Shown: positions 33,945 to 45,184 of the stretch, piece after piece
How positions within the stretch are numbered: the first letter of the stretch is position 1
Layout: every line of letters starts with the position of its first letter
Origin: Azolla caroliniana
Taxonomy: Eukaryota > Polypodiophyta
Direction of reading: 5' to 3'
NCBI GenBank assembly: GCA_043228905.1
Contig: JBHGNT010000007.1
Location: 1,302,001 to 1,366,000 of the forward strand
DNA: 64,000 nucleotides
The notes under the pieces: generated by a model
Told to the model about the DNA's origin: nothing
Databases searched by the model: none
What the model saw: the letters and a program-made list of their open reading frames with translations, nothing else
Position numbers and translations under genes: made by a program

Positions 33945-34253
33945 TACCTTTATATAAAATTCCTCTTGATGTATTGTATTTGAGCACTAGAACTTTCTAT
34001 GCATCGTCATGCATTCTCTACAAGTTTCTAGCTTGCATGCATCCTCATACATTCCCTAGGATATTCTTAGTTTGCATGTATACCCCCACCTTCTTATATA
34101 AATACTTGGGTGCACCTTGATTCTAAACAAGGTGAACAACACCAGTTATGAAAGCATAATATTGTGTTCTTGTTATCTTTCTCTTGTCTCTCTTAGTATT
34201 TAGTCTTGTCTTGGTTCTACTCTATTCTACTTGTCTGTGAGATCAAGACAATT

Positions 34254-34275
34254 GGGGATGGGGTGGGGGTGGGGT
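34254..34275 (+). other. G-quadruplex motif
   Basis: Four G runs (GGGG, GGGG, GGGGG, GGGG) separated by one- or two-base loops (AT, T, T). It lies in the spacer between the two nests. No gene association is evident. Confidence 0.7.
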
Positions 34276-34618
34276 TAGTCAATAAGGTTCAAGAAGAGCT
34301 AAAACTTTACTATTGTAAGTTTTATTTGAGGTTTTGAATATTGAGAGTTAGGGTTTCACCACTCTATATTGTATTTATATAGCTATTAATAATCTAAGCA
34401 ATCTCTTGATTTTCCAACATAATCTATCTATCCATTTCTCAAATTCCATTATCTTTCGCGCTATCAATTCCACTCAAATCTATCTATTTTACTTTCTTTC
34501 ACACTCTCTATATCGCTTCTCCTTATTCATAGTCAAATTGGTTCCAACACACTAATCACGAACTTTACAACACGGGCATATACTTTTGTAATCTAGTTGC
34601 TTTACCTTTGTAAATACC

Positions 34619-35133
34619 TGTTGGGAAATCGGTCCATCCGAATGGGATCTGGTGATGAATGAAGAGGACCCGGTGAGAACAAGAAGAGAGCCGGTGAGAA
34701 CCGGAAGAGAGACCTATCTATAAATATGTTTCTTGAGTAAGCCTATTGAGGCTATATTTGTAGATAGCCCTAAGTTCATATAAGCATAAATATGACTTAC
34801 GGCAATCACTTTATATATATGTTGTAGGAGTTATTGTTGTATAGTGAGAGCAACAGAGAGGTAGAGAGAGATACAGAGCGATACTCTGTTGTAACCACTG
34901 CCTGGCGAAGATACAGAGCTCGATGTCGTTACCTACGAGTCTCTGATTGTACCCCTTCTCTTCATAGTGATAGTTCGGAGTTTGTGGGCTCCCGTGGTTT
35001 TTCCCTATTAGGGTTTTCCACGTAAACATCTTGTGTTCACTTTTTTTTAGTTCCCATTTTTGTGTTCTCCATTCTCATCGAAGTGTTCAAGACTCGGTTG
35101 TGGCCGAGCAATATTCCACACTAATTCTCAACA
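34619..35133 (+). repeat. 5' LTR of element 3
   Basis: 515 bp. It contains a partly duplicated 'agagccggtgagaaccggaag' segment absent from the 3' LTR. A TATAAATA box lies at 34719-34726. Confidence 0.93.
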
Positions 35134-35162
35134 AACTAGTATCAGAGTGAACAACACAGAAA

Positions 35163-36481
35163 ATGGAAGAATCGTTCGGCGGCATGTTCAAGCTCACCGG
35201 CTCCAACTACTTAGTGTGGAAGTCGAAGATGAGGGATATGTTGGTGGTCAAAGATCTTTGGTTGCCGGTTCAGTTCGGGGACATGAAGACAACGACATAC
35301 ATCCGGTGCTTCATCGACATGAGCCTGTACAACAACTTCAATGAAGAAAGTAAGGCTCATGAAATCTGGGAGAAGATAGGCATTATGTTTTTGAACAAAA
35401 ATGTTGTTAATCGGGTTTCGGTATTTCGGAAGCTAGTAAGACTCCGGTACCAAGATGGCTCCAGTATGGCGGAGCACATGAATGCCTTCCAGGGACTGAC
35501 ACATCAGGCAACCTTGTTGGAAGTATCTCTCGCCGATGAGGTACTTGCTCTACTCCTGCTCGGTTCCCTTCGGATAGTTGGGAGACGTTAGTTGTCATGT
35601 TGGGCAACGCCGGGCTGGAAGGAAAACAACTATCCCTAACAAGAGTCAAGTCGAGCTTGCTAGATGAGGAGGTGTGTCGGAAAGACAAGGAGGTGATCTC
35701 GGACGCCAAAGCCCTCCTTACTGATTCGGAACGCGGAAGACAAAGGAATCAGAGTCCTCAGAACCGGGAAAAGTCGGGGACACGGTCAAAGTCAAGGGGG
35801 AGGCCCACTTGCTTCTATTTCGGCAAGCCAAGGCACTTCTAGAAGAACTGTCGGCATTTTCAGAAAGACAAGGGAATTGAAAGTACCGATTCGAAGAAGT
35901 CACTGGACCGAAACGGTTCGTATCGGTGAGGCCAAGACCGGAAGGGAATGACGGTGATCGCGGCAAGTGAAGAAGAACTAATGCTCATCACCGAGGAGAG
36001 TGAGTTGAACCTTGCCGGCGACGAGACAACGTGGGTTGTCGATTCCGGAGCGTCGTTCCACCTTACCCCGAACTGGAAATGCTTCTCATCCTACACAACC
36101 GGTGAGCACGACTGTGTCCGGATGGGGAATGAAGGAACATGTTGAATTGTCGGCATAGGAGATGTGTGGTTGACGACACCAACCGGATGCAAATTGCTGC
36201 TGAAGGATGTCCGACACGTTCCGGAGGTTCGACTGAAGCTGATATCAGCCGGTCGGTTAGATGATGAAGGCTATACAAGTAGCATCCGGAATGGTGTCAT
36301 GAAGTTCTGCAAAGGGAGCCTAATAGTGGCTCGAGACCGGAAGGTCAACAATATGTACCTGATGAATGCCCGGATATGCCAGGAAGAAGTGAACGTAGCA
36401 TCCGACAATACCGGTGAGCTGTGGCACAAAAGACTGTGTCATATGAGTGAGAAGGGGATGAAGAGGCTAGCCGAAGGCAAC
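35163..36481 (+). pseudogene. Element 3 gag, protease and pre-integrase (broken)
   Basis: gag starts MEESFGGMFKLTGSNYLVW at 35163 and shifts frame near 35560-35590. The zinc knuckle is damaged: it reads CFYFGKPRHF, then a stop where a Lys is expected (35839-35841), with Phe in place of the second Cys. The protease motif VVDSGASFHLTP is intact at about 36033. A stop at about 36142 precedes the pre-integrase domain, whose ELWHKRLCHMSEKGMKRLAEGN is cut by element 4 right after the GCAAC target site. Confidence 0.88.
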
Positions 36482-36787
36482 TGTCGAATACAAGTGTATA
36501 ATGGACGTATTCACACTATCCCTTTGTATAGCTCAAGTTTGGGCCATTTGTGTAATTAGCATAAATGGTAGTTGCCCTAAGTTGGTCACTATATAAAGTG
36601 ACCTAGTAACCTTTTTGTAAGGTTGGTTGTATTATTGTTTTATGGAATAGAAAGACTCTTTGTGCCTCTCTCTCTCTCTCTCTCTCTCTATCTCTGTCGC
36701 ACACGATCTTGGAAACTCTCATACGCAGGTATTCTACACGAATCGAATGCTACTTGATCTTCCGTAAAGACGGCCTTGTCTCCAACA
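36482..36787 (+). repeat. 5' LTR of element 4
   Basis: TATA box TATATAAA at 36590-36597, enclosed by an inverted repeat GTCACT...AGTGAC (36585-36602). A CT microsatellite lies downstream at about 36667-36689. Confidence 0.95.
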
Positions 36788-36789
36788 TC

Positions 36790-36801
36790 TGGTATCAGAG
36801 C
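36790..36801 (+). other. Primer binding site of element 4
   Basis: TGGTATCAGAGC, initiator tRNA-Met type, two bases after the 5' LTR. Confidence 0.88.
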
Positions 36802-37488
36802 TTGCACAGTATTCGGTCCCTCAACCCGCTGTCGGCCGTCATCTCAGCCTGCACAGCATTCGGTTTCTTGCGTCATTCGAAGAAGAGAGAAGAAGAAGAA
36901 AAAAAACGAGGCTTGCATCTCATCGCGTTAGATCATCTTCGCTTGGAGTAAGCCAGCCGGTTGTACTCTGTTCCTTGTGATCGTAACCGCTCGAGGTGAA
37001 ATCCCCTTGTGCAACATTGACACGATCGTGCTCCACTCGGTTAAACGGCATCCGAAGAGGTCATCAAACGCTGCTCGCCGCTCATTGTAACCACTCGGTG
37101 CAGATCGGTCTCAAGACAACAACCCCAAATTCGTGCTTCATCCGGCTGATCGACATTCGGGAGGATCAGTTGGATCCGTCTCTCTCGTCGCTGCAGTCAC
37201 CCGAAGCAGAATCGGTCCAGACAATCGGTTTCAATAATCGGTATTTGGCATATATATTCGGAAGCGAACCGGGCTCACTCCGACTCGGCAACATTCGGGA
37301 AGACCAGTCGGTTCTGTCCCTCAAGTTACTGGAGTCAATTCGAGCAAGTTCAACAATACATATATCCGAAGCCGAACCGACTCGGGTTCAAATCCGACTA
37401 GAACGATATCGGGTGAGCCAACCGGCTGCACTCCAACAAGGTTCGTAGTCAACTCCGAACCGAGCTTCGTCAACCGAAACCAAATTTG

Positions 37489-40400
37489 ATGGCATCAACA
37501 TCCGGCTCGTCAGAAATGAGTCTACGAAAGTTCGATGGATCGAACTTCAACTTCTGGAAGGAGCAAATGCAGGACTATCTCATAGTCAAGGGGCAAATCG
37601 ATCCCATCGAAAATGAAGAACCTCCAGAAGGATACAAACCAATTGAGTGGCAGAAGCTGGACAGAATCGTCTGCGCCACGATTCGGATGCACCTATCGGA
37701 ATCGGTATACTTTACGGTGCAATCGTGTACGACAACATTCGAACTGTGGAAAACACTGTCGGACACCTACGAAAAGAAGGTCGCTGCAACAAAGATGTTT
37801 CTGATCCGGCGCCTCTACAACTTGCGGATGAAAGAATCAGATTCGGTCCAAGCACATCTCAATGAGTACGAAAGCATAAGCTCCCAAATCTCATCTCAGG
37901 GGACGGCAATCGAGGATGAACTCAGAGCAATGATACTCATGAGCAGCCTTCCCTCATCATGGGAAACTTTCGTCACAACCGTGTGCAACGCGTCAACCAC
38001 GGCTGTTAAATACTCCGAAGTCACGAGCGCAATCCTGACCGAAGCAGCTCGGAGAAAGTCTTTCGCCAAAGACTCAACAGACGACGCTTATGTAGTACAA
38101 GGTTCGACAGACCGATCGAACATACGAGGAAGAGATTCCTCACGGCAGCCGAACCATCAGCGAAGACGGAGCCAGTCACGGGATAATCGAATCTGCAACT
38201 ATTGCAAGAAACCCGGACACATCAAAGCCGACTGCCGCGCACTCAAGAACAAGAACGACAAGTCTCAGAAATCAGACAAGAAGAGTGGCCGGCATGAGGA
38301 GATCAATTACGTCAGCTTCTCAGCTGATGTGCTACCAAACGACCCGAATATACTATCAATCGAAAATCCAGTCGGATCAAAAGTTCTGCTCACGACTGAA
38401 GAATCGAGCACATGGCTCTTAGATTCGGGCGCATCATTTCACGTGACTCCTCATCGATCCCAATTTCGGCAATATACGATCCGTCACTCCGACTCAGTTC
38501 GAGTCGGCAACTCGCAACACTGTGACATCATTGGAATCGGCACAGTAGAGCTCAACCTTGCAGGTGGCTCTACACTTGTACTTCACAATGTCCGACATGT
38601 ACCCGAGCTCTCAAGGCCATTGATCTCAGTCGGACAACTAGATGAAGACGGCATTCGTGCCGGTTTTTCTTCGGGAGGGTGGACACTCCACAGGGGGAAC
38701 CTCCTGCTTGCTAGAGGACCCAAGATACACTCACTGTATCCGTTACATGTTACGCTCAGAGAGGGTAACCTGTTTTTGGTGGATATTCCTGTGTCATCAC
38801 TATGGCACAGAAGATTAGGACACCTCAGCAAGGCCGACATCACGCACCTATCTAGAGCCGGATACATCCCTAAACTCTCCTTCTCGGACCATCAATTCTG
38901 CGAACATTGCCAGTATGGCAAACAAGCAGCCGCATCACACCCGACATCAGCACCAAGAGAAACGAGACCTCTCGATTTAGTCCACTCGGACGTCTGTGGC
39001 CCAATGCCGCATCAGTCTCTCGGCGGTGCCTCTTACTTCGTCAGTTTTATTGACGATTCGACTCGAAAGGTGTGGGCTTATCCAATTCGCACCAAAGATC
39101 GTGTCTTCTCGATCTTCTCCGATTGGCTCGCTATGGTAGAAAATCAAACTGACCGAAAACTAAAATGCTTTCGGACCGACAATGGGGGAGAGTTCAAATC
39201 AGAAGAATTCGTCAAATTCTGCCGACAACGCGGCATCCGACGTGAATTTACGGCACCACACAGTCCGGAGCAAAACGGGATTGCCGAACACATGAATCGG
39301 ACAATCCAAGAACGGATAGTTTCCATGCTCCAACACTCCAGACTGTCGGATGGCTTCTGGGCAGAGGCTCTACTCACGGCAGTACAGATAATCAATATGT
39401 CGCCAAGCAGACCTCTAGGACTTCAAATTCCTCAGGAACTATGGATCGGCAGTAAGCCGAATTACGACAAGCTGAGGATCTTCGGATGCGAGGCGTACGC
39501 CCTTATTCCGAAAGATGCTCGCCGAAAACTTGCACCTCGGTCCAGGAAATGCATTTTCCTTGGATATGGATCGGACGGCGAAATGGGATACCGACTCTTG
39601 GACCCCGAACGCAGACAAATCGTTCGAAGTTCGGACGTTGTGTTCAACGAGTCGGCTATGACTCCATCAGTCGAAACACCGATCGAAGTCCGAAGGGTAA
39701 CATTTTCCGATGTGCCGACCCTTCAAGAAGGCCCCGCTCTTAACACACGGTCAGCTTCACGGGTAGGTGAACCTTACACTACCGACTCGGACAACTCTGA
39801 CTCGGCACAGCAGAATAATTCGCTTTCGGACCATCCGACCTCGATACCCGATGCGACCAGTCCAATCATACCTCGACGATCCGAGAGACTGTCGCAACCT
39901 CCGGAGAGGTATTCTCCTGGAATTTTCTTCACCGACGCCGGCGAACCAACGTCTTACGAAGAAGCATCGACATCTGTCGATTCCGCCACCTGGCATCTGG
40001 CGATGGAGTCGGAAATGCACTCCATTCGGGCAAACAAGACTTGGGATCTGGTCGAATTACCTAAGAATCGACGTGCTCTTCCTTGCAAGTGGGTTTATCG
40101 ACTAAAAGAGACGTCTGATTCGACCACCCCAAAGTACAAGGCTAGATTAGTTGCGAAGGGCTTCCGACAAGAATATGGCGTCGACTTCGGCGAGATTTTT
40201 TCACCAGTGGTGAAAATGACAACCCTTCGTTTTCTACTCGGCGTAGTGGCAGCCGACAACTTGGAGCTGATTCAGCTAGATGTCAAAACAGCCTTCCTCC
40301 ATGGTGATCTTGAAGAGGAAATTTATATGGAGCAGCCAAAAGGCTTCGTGGCAACTGGCCAAGAACATCTAGTCTGCCGACTCAGGAAGAGTCTATACGG

Positions 40401-41520
40401 CCTCAAACAGGCACCGCGACAATGGTACAAGAAGTTCGACGACTTCATCCAATCGATCGGCTTCTCAAAAAGCGATGAGGACCATTGTCTTTTTACCAAC
40501 ACAGCTCAAGATGGATCACCCATCTTCCTCATCATTTACGTGGACGACATGCTAATTTCCGGACGCCACGCGGGCGAACTTGCCGATCTCATTCGGCAAC
40601 TGCGGTTGAAGTTTGCCATGAAGGACCTCGGTCCGGCACGACACATACTTGGCATGAAGATTAGTCGGCATCGCGATAAACGACATCTTTTTTTGTCTCA
40701 GACCGACTATATCGGACGTGTCTTGGAACGCTTCAACATGCAATCAGCCAAATCTGCTTCAACCCCGCTCCCCATGAATCTTCGGCTCTCTCAGCGAGAC
40801 TGCCCGACATCCGGTCCGGAGGGGGAAGATATGAAATCGGTACCGTATGCACCGGCAGTCGGCTCCCTTATGTACCTGATGGTCGCGACACGGCCTGATA
40901 TTTCTCATGCCGTAGGAGTCGTTAGCAGATTTATGCACAATCCTGGCCGATCGCATTGGAACGCAGTCAAGCATGTGTTCAAATATCTGGCTGGCACAAA
41001 AGACCACGGCATTCTTTTCGGTCCGAACTCAACCTCAGGCGTAGTCGGTTACACCGACTCGGACTTCGCCGACTGTATAGACAGTCGGAAATCAACAACT
41101 GGATACTGCTTCAAATTCGGCAATGGAGCAATTTCGTGGAAGTCGAAACTTCAGGAGTGCACAGCGACCTCAACGACCGAAGCAGAATATGTAGCTGCGT
41201 CCGACGCTGCAAAAGAAGCTTTATGGCTCGGCCGGCTGGCGCACACGTTTCGACAAGTCGACCATGACTCGGCCCCAGTTGTCTACAACGACAGTCAAGG
41301 TGCTGTTGCCTTGTCGAAAAATCCGGTTCACCACAACGCCTCCAAACATATCGACGTTCGATATCACTTCTTTCGGGACTGCGTCATTTCAGGGAAAATC
41401 GGTCTAGAGAAAATATCCACAACCGACAATGTCGCAGATGGGATGACCAAGTGTCTTTCGGCAGACCGCTTTCGGTCCCTTCGGCATCAGATGGGCGTAA
41501 CGACAAACCAGTCCGGTTAG
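37489..41520 (+). CDS. Element 4 gag-pol polyprotein, uninterrupted
   Basis: 1,343 aa from the ATG at 37489; the frame is open one codon earlier but that codon is TTG. Domains in order are as follows. gag (KFDGSNFNFWKEQMQDYL) occupies residues 1 to about 230. The CCHC knuckle CNYCKKPGHIKADC starts at C236. Protease has D312-S-G. The integrase zinc region starts with H440 (HRRLGH) and includes CEHCQYGKQ. The integrase catalytic triad is D501, D564 and E600 with exact D(35)E spacing. RT has Y-V-D1019-D1020-M. RNase H has YTDSDFADC and STTEAEYVA, with ARTKHI-type KHIDVRYHFF near the end. No premature stop was seen. About 190 bp of leader-like sequence separates the stop from the 3' LTR. No tRNA-suppressed or frameshift site between gag and pol is needed. 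Confidence 0.96.
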   Translation: MASTSGSSEMSLRKFDGSNFNFWKEQMQDYLIVKGQIDPIENEEPPEGYKPIEWQKLDRIVCATIRMHLSESVYFTVQSCTTTFELWKTLSDTYEKKVAATKMFLIRRLYNLRMKESDSVQAHLNEYESISSQISSQGTAIEDELRAMILMSSLPSSWETFVTTVCNASTTAVKYSEVTSAILTEAARRKSFAKDSTDDAYVVQGSTDRSNIRGRDSSRQPNHQRRRSQSRDNRICNYCKKPGHIKADCRALKNKNDKSQKSDKKSGRHEEINYVSFSADVLPNDPNILSIENPVGSKVLLTTEESSTWLLDSGASFHVTPHRSQFRQYTIRHSDSVRVGNSQHCDIIGIGTVELNLAGGSTLVLHNVRHVPELSRPLISVGQLDEDGIRAGFSSGGWTLHRGNLLLARGPKIHSLYPLHVTLREGNLFLVDIPVSSLWHRRLGHLSKADITHLSRAGYIPKLSFSDHQFCEHCQYGKQAAASHPTSAPRETRPLDLVHSDVCGPMPHQSLGGASYFVSFIDDSTRKVWAYPIRTKDRVFSIFSDWLAMVENQTDRKLKCFRTDNGGEFKSEEFVKFCRQRGIRREFTAPHSPEQNGIAEHMNRTIQERIVSMLQHSRLSDGFWAEALLTAVQIINMSPSRPLGLQIPQELWIGSKPNYDKLRIFGCEAYALIPKDARRKLAPRSRKCIFLGYGSDGEMGYRLLDPERRQIVRSSDVVFNESAMTPSVETPIEVRRVTFSDVPTLQEGPALNTRSASRVGEPYTTDSDNSDSAQQNNSLSDHPTSIPDATSPIIPRRSERLSQPPERYSPGIFFTDAGEPTSYEEASTSVDSATWHLAMESEMHSIRANKTWDLVELPKNRRALPCKWVYRLKETSDSTTPKYKARLVAKGFRQEYGVDFGEIFSPVVKMTTLRFLLGVVAADNLELIQLDVKTAFLHGDLEEEIYMEQPKGFVATGQEHLVCRLRKSLYGLKQAPRQWYKKFDDFIQSIGFSKSDEDHCLFTNTAQDGSPIFLIIYVDDMLISGRHAGELADLIRQLRLKFAMKDLGPARHILGMKISRHRDKRHLFLSQTDYIGRVLERFNMQSAKSASTPLPMNLRLSQRDCPTSGPEGEDMKSVPYAPAVGSLMYLMVATRPDISHAVGVVSRFMHNPGRSHWNAVKHVFKYLAGTKDHGILFGPNSTSGVVGYTDSDFADCIDSRKSTTGYCFKFGNGAISWKSKLQECTATSTTEAEYVAASDAAKEALWLGRLAHTFRQVDHDSAPVVYNDSQGAVALSKNPVHHNASKHIDVRYHFFRDCVISGKIGLEKISTTDNVADGMTKCLSADRFRSLRHQMGVTTNQSG

Positions 41521-41713
41521 AGCCGGACACAGCGCAGGATGGTTTCAGACAACCGACATCAGTTCCTTAATGATCGGCTTCAACTCTTCCGACCTGACCA
41601 GTCCGGTCTTCTGCCTTCGGACCCTGCCGACTCGAACAAAACTGATATGTCCGAGAACCTAGGTTTATACCTGTAATCTTAGATAACCCATGGATACGCC
41701 CATTACGGGGGAG

Positions 41714-42017
41714 TGTCGAATACAAGTGTATAATGGACGTATTCACACTATCCCTTTGTATAGCTCAAGTTTGGGCCATTTGTGTAATTAGCATAAATGG
41801 TAGTTGCCCTAAGTCGGTCACTATATAAAGTGACCTAGTAACCTTTTTGTAAGGTTGGTTGTATTATTGTTTTATGGAATAGAAAGACTCTTTGTGCCTC
41901 TCTCTCTCTCTCTCTCTCTATCTCTGTCGCACACGATCTTGGAAACTCTCATACGCAGGTATTCTACACGAATCGAATGCTACTTGATCTTCCGTAAAGA
42001 CGGCCTTGTCTCCAACA
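41714..42017 (+). repeat. 3' LTR of element 4
   Basis: 304 bp, almost identical to the 5' LTR, preceded by ACGGGGGAG. Confidence 0.95.
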
Positions 42018-44691
42018 GCAACCTCATTCCGATGAAGGATGTGCAACTTGAGAAGTGCACCGATTGCTTGGACGGAAAGCAAAACCAAACCTCCTTTCGG
42101 TCAAGACCACCGATGAGATGGAATGCACCACAGGAGTTGGTGCATACCGATGTGTGTCAAGTGGACACGAAGACACATGCCGGATCGCAGTACTTTGTGA
42201 CGTTCATAGATGCCGGAAGTTGTGGGTCTCACCATTGAAGACGAAGGATCAGGTGCTATCCATCTTCCAGGAGCTCCACGCGAGAGTGGAAAGAGAAACC
42301 GGGCGGAAGCTGAAGACGGTTCGAGCAGATAACGGAGGAGAATCTCGGGGGTAGTTTGAGGAGTACTATTGGTCGAAGGGAATTCGGCTCGAGTTTACTG
42401 TGCCGAAGACGCCGGAACTAAACGGGCTGGCCGAAAGGATGAACTGGACCATAATGAAGAGAGTCTGGAGCATTCTCGCACATGCCAAGTTACCCAAGAC
42501 GTTTTGGGTTGAGGCGTTGTCAACGGCGACCTATGTGATAAAAGATCACCCTCAGTACCCTTGGACGGAGACACACCTCAGAAGGTATGGACCGATAAAG
42601 ATGTTTCTTACCGGCATCTGAAGGTGTTCGGGTGTCTCGCATACATGCATGTGGCAAAGGACAAGAGAGCAAAGCTGGATCCGAAGTCCAAGTCATGTAT
42701 ATTCCTTGGATATGGCGATGATGAGTTCGGTTACCGGGTGTGGGATCTGGTCGACAAGAAGGTGTTCCGGAGTCGGGACATAGTCTTCATGGAAGACAAG
42801 ACCATTGCCGACTGGGAGTCGAAGAAGGTGATGAACTCCGGATCATTCATCGAAAACCGACTTGAGGACACAAGGGCATACCCGGTTGAAAACCGGACGC
42901 TAGACGGTAACCAGATGACACTCGACGAACCGGCTGGATACGGACAGGAAACCGAACGGACCGAAGAAGAAGAAGAAGAAGACACTGAAACCAGACAAGA
43001 TCCTGAATCGAATTCGGATGAGGAACAAACAGAGGAACCGGTAGTCAGAAACTAGGGACGGAGATATCCTCTCCGAGAAAGAAGAGCCCCCCGGAGATTT
43101 CCGGATGCAAAGCATGTGTTGCTAACCGATGAGGGGAACTCGGAAAGCTTCGAAGAAGCGAAGAGAGTGCCATGCAGGATGAGATGGAGTCCTTGCATGA
43201 GAACCACATATGAACTGATGGAGTTGCCGGAAGGGAAGAGAGCACTCCGGAACAAGTGGGTGTACAAGTTGAAACCGGGAGATGTCGGAAATACACCCAA
43301 GTATAAGGCCCGAATCATGGTGAAGGGCTTCCAGCAGAAGAAAGGAGTGGACTTCGATGAGATCTTTGGCCCGGTAGTAAAGATGACATCCATCTGGACG
43401 GTATTGGGCATAGCGGCAAGCATGGACCTCGAGGTAGAGCAACTGGACGTGAAGACGACATTCCTCCATGGTGACCATGAAGAGAAGATCTACATGCATC
43501 AACCGGAAGGATTTGAGAAGAAAGGGAAGGAGCACCTTGTGTGCTGGCTGAAGAAGAGCTTATACAGACTGAAGTAAGCTCCCCGACATTGGTACCGGAA
43601 GTTCGACTCCTTCATGACCGACCAAGGGTACCACAAGACACAGGCCGATCACTGCGTGTTTGTGAAGAAATTTGATGGAGGAGACTTCCTGATACTCCTC
43701 TTATATGTGGATGATATGTTGATCGTCAGACGAGACCAAGGCAAGATTCGGATGCTGAAGAAGGCTTTGAACCGGACCTTCTCAATGAAAGACTTGGGTC
43801 CGGCAAGACAAATATTGGGAATGCACATCATCCGGGACCGGTCAAAGAAGCTATTGTGGCTGTCACAGGAAAAGTACGTGACGAAGGTGCTTCATCGGTT
43901 CAACATGTCGGATGCGGAAATGGTCGGATCGACACTTCCGGTAAACTGCAAGTTATCCAGAAAGCAGAGCCCGAGGACAAAGGCAGAGAAGGCGGATATG
44001 ATGAAAATACCATATGTCTCTGCCGTCAGGAGCTTGATGTACGCAATGGTGTGTACCCGACCGGATATCAGATATACAGTCGGAGTGGTGAGCCGGTTCA
44101 TGAGCAATCCCGGAAGAGAGCATTGGAACGCGGTCAAGTGGATACTCTGGTATTTGAAAGGTACCTCGAGTATGTGCCTCCGATTCGGCTCCAGTAAACC
44201 CCAACTCGACGGATTCACGAATTCGGACATGTCGACTGATGCGGATACCAGCCGTTCTACATCCGGTTATGTCATGACTTATGTAGGGAGAGCTGTTTCG
44301 GAGCAGTCGAGGCTGCAGAAGACGGTTGCATTGTCAACCACGTAAGCGGAGTACATGGCAGTTGTGGAAGCCGACAAGGAGATAATCTAGATGAAGGACT
44401 TCATCGGAGAGCTAGGGATCCAACAGGAGGAATACCGGCTCTACTGCGACAATCAAAGTGCCATCCACCTTGCAAAGAACGCGGCCTACAATTCCCGGAC
44501 GAAACATATCCAACGGAGGTACCACTAGATCTGGGAAAGAGTAGAAGATCAAGAGTTCGTGCTGACAAAGATCCACATGAAGGAGAACGGGTCGGACATG
44601 CTGACCAAGGTGCTGACAACTGACAAGCTGGAGGCATGCCGAAAGCGGATCAAGCTGACAAGACATCCTACGCCGGAGTGAAGGGGAAGAT
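42018..44691 (+). pseudogene. Element 3 integrase, reverse transcriptase and RNase H (broken)
   Basis: Resumes with the duplicated GCAAC and CTDCLDGKQN of the integrase zinc region. HTDVC and RADNGGE catalytic motifs are visible before a stop (about 42354). An acidic linker (TEEEEEEDTETRQD) follows, then RT with a stop in YRLK* (about 43575) and YVDDML at about 43708. RNase H has stops at about 44342, 44388 and 44527. The polypurine tract GTGAAGGGGAAGAT lies just before the 3' LTR. Confidence 0.88.
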
Positions 44692-45184
44692 TGTTGGGAA
44701 ATCAGTCCCTCCGGATGGGATCTGGTGATGAATGAAGAGGACCCGGTGAGAACAAGAAGAGAGACATATCTGTAAATATGTTTCTTAAGCCTATTGAGGC
44801 TATATTTGTAAATAGCCCTAAGTTCATATAAGTATAAATATGACTTAGGGCAATCACCTTATATATATGTTGTAGGAGTTGTTATATTGTTGTATAGTGA
44901 GAATGACAGAGAGGTAGAAAGAATACAGAGCGATACTTTGTTGTAACCGCCGCCTGGCGAAGATACAGAGCTTGAGGTCGTTGCCTATGAGTCTCTGATT
45001 GTACCCCTTCTCTTCATAGTGATAGTTCGGAGTTTGTGGGCTCCCGTGGTTTTTCCCTATTAGGGTTTTCCACGTAAACATCTTGTGTTCATTTTTTTTA
45101 GTTCCCATTTCTGTGTTCTCCATTCTCATCGAAGTGTTCAAGACTTGGTTGTGGCCGAGCAATATTCCACACTAATTCTCAACA
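44692..45184 (+). repeat. 3' LTR of element 3
   Basis: 493 bp. It lacks the extra 'ccggtgagaaccgg' block of the 5' LTR and differs at scattered sites. Confidence 0.93.

Larger units (their letters stand above)
33624..34618. other. Spacer between the two copia nests
   Basis: About 1 kb, AT-rich, no gene. It holds a SINE-like copy on the minus strand (33850-33944) and a G-quadruplex motif (34254-34275). Confidence 0.6.
36482..42017 (+). mobile_element. Ty1/copia LTR retrotransposon, element 4 (nested in element 3; young, structurally intact)
   Basis: 5,536 bp with LTRs of 306 and 304 bp (TGTCGAATAC to TCTCCAACA). The target-site duplication GCAAC is perfect (36477-36481 and 42018-42022). PBS TGGTATCAGAGC starts two bases after the LTR (36790-36801). 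The polypurine tract ACGGGGGAG directly precedes the 3' LTR. One uninterrupted gag-pol frame is present. By eye the LTRs differ by a single substitution (TTGG against TCGG) plus one CT dinucleotide repeat, so insertion is very recent. All parts needed for an autonomous element are present. Confidence 0.97.
34619..45184 (+). mobile_element. Ty1/copia LTR retrotransposon, element 3 (outer, Tnt1/Tork-like), interrupted by element 4
   Basis: Begins TGTTGGGAAATC and ends TTCTCAACA, flanked by a perfect 5-bp target-site duplication ATACC (34614-34618 and 45185-45189). LTRs are 515 and 493 bp with several indels and substitutions, so this is the oldest of the four. The PBS is mutated (TAGTATCAGAG). 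The pol resembles the Tnt1-94/Tork group (ELWHKRLCHMSEKGM; TDVCQVDTKTHAGSQYFVTFIDA). Numerous stops and frameshifts show it is dead. Element 4 inserted in the integrase zinc-binding region. Confidence 0.95.

Noticed and set aside
37486-37488. Start of element 4 gag-pol one codon upstream of 37489
   Set aside because: The codon is TTG. The first ATG of the frame is 37489.
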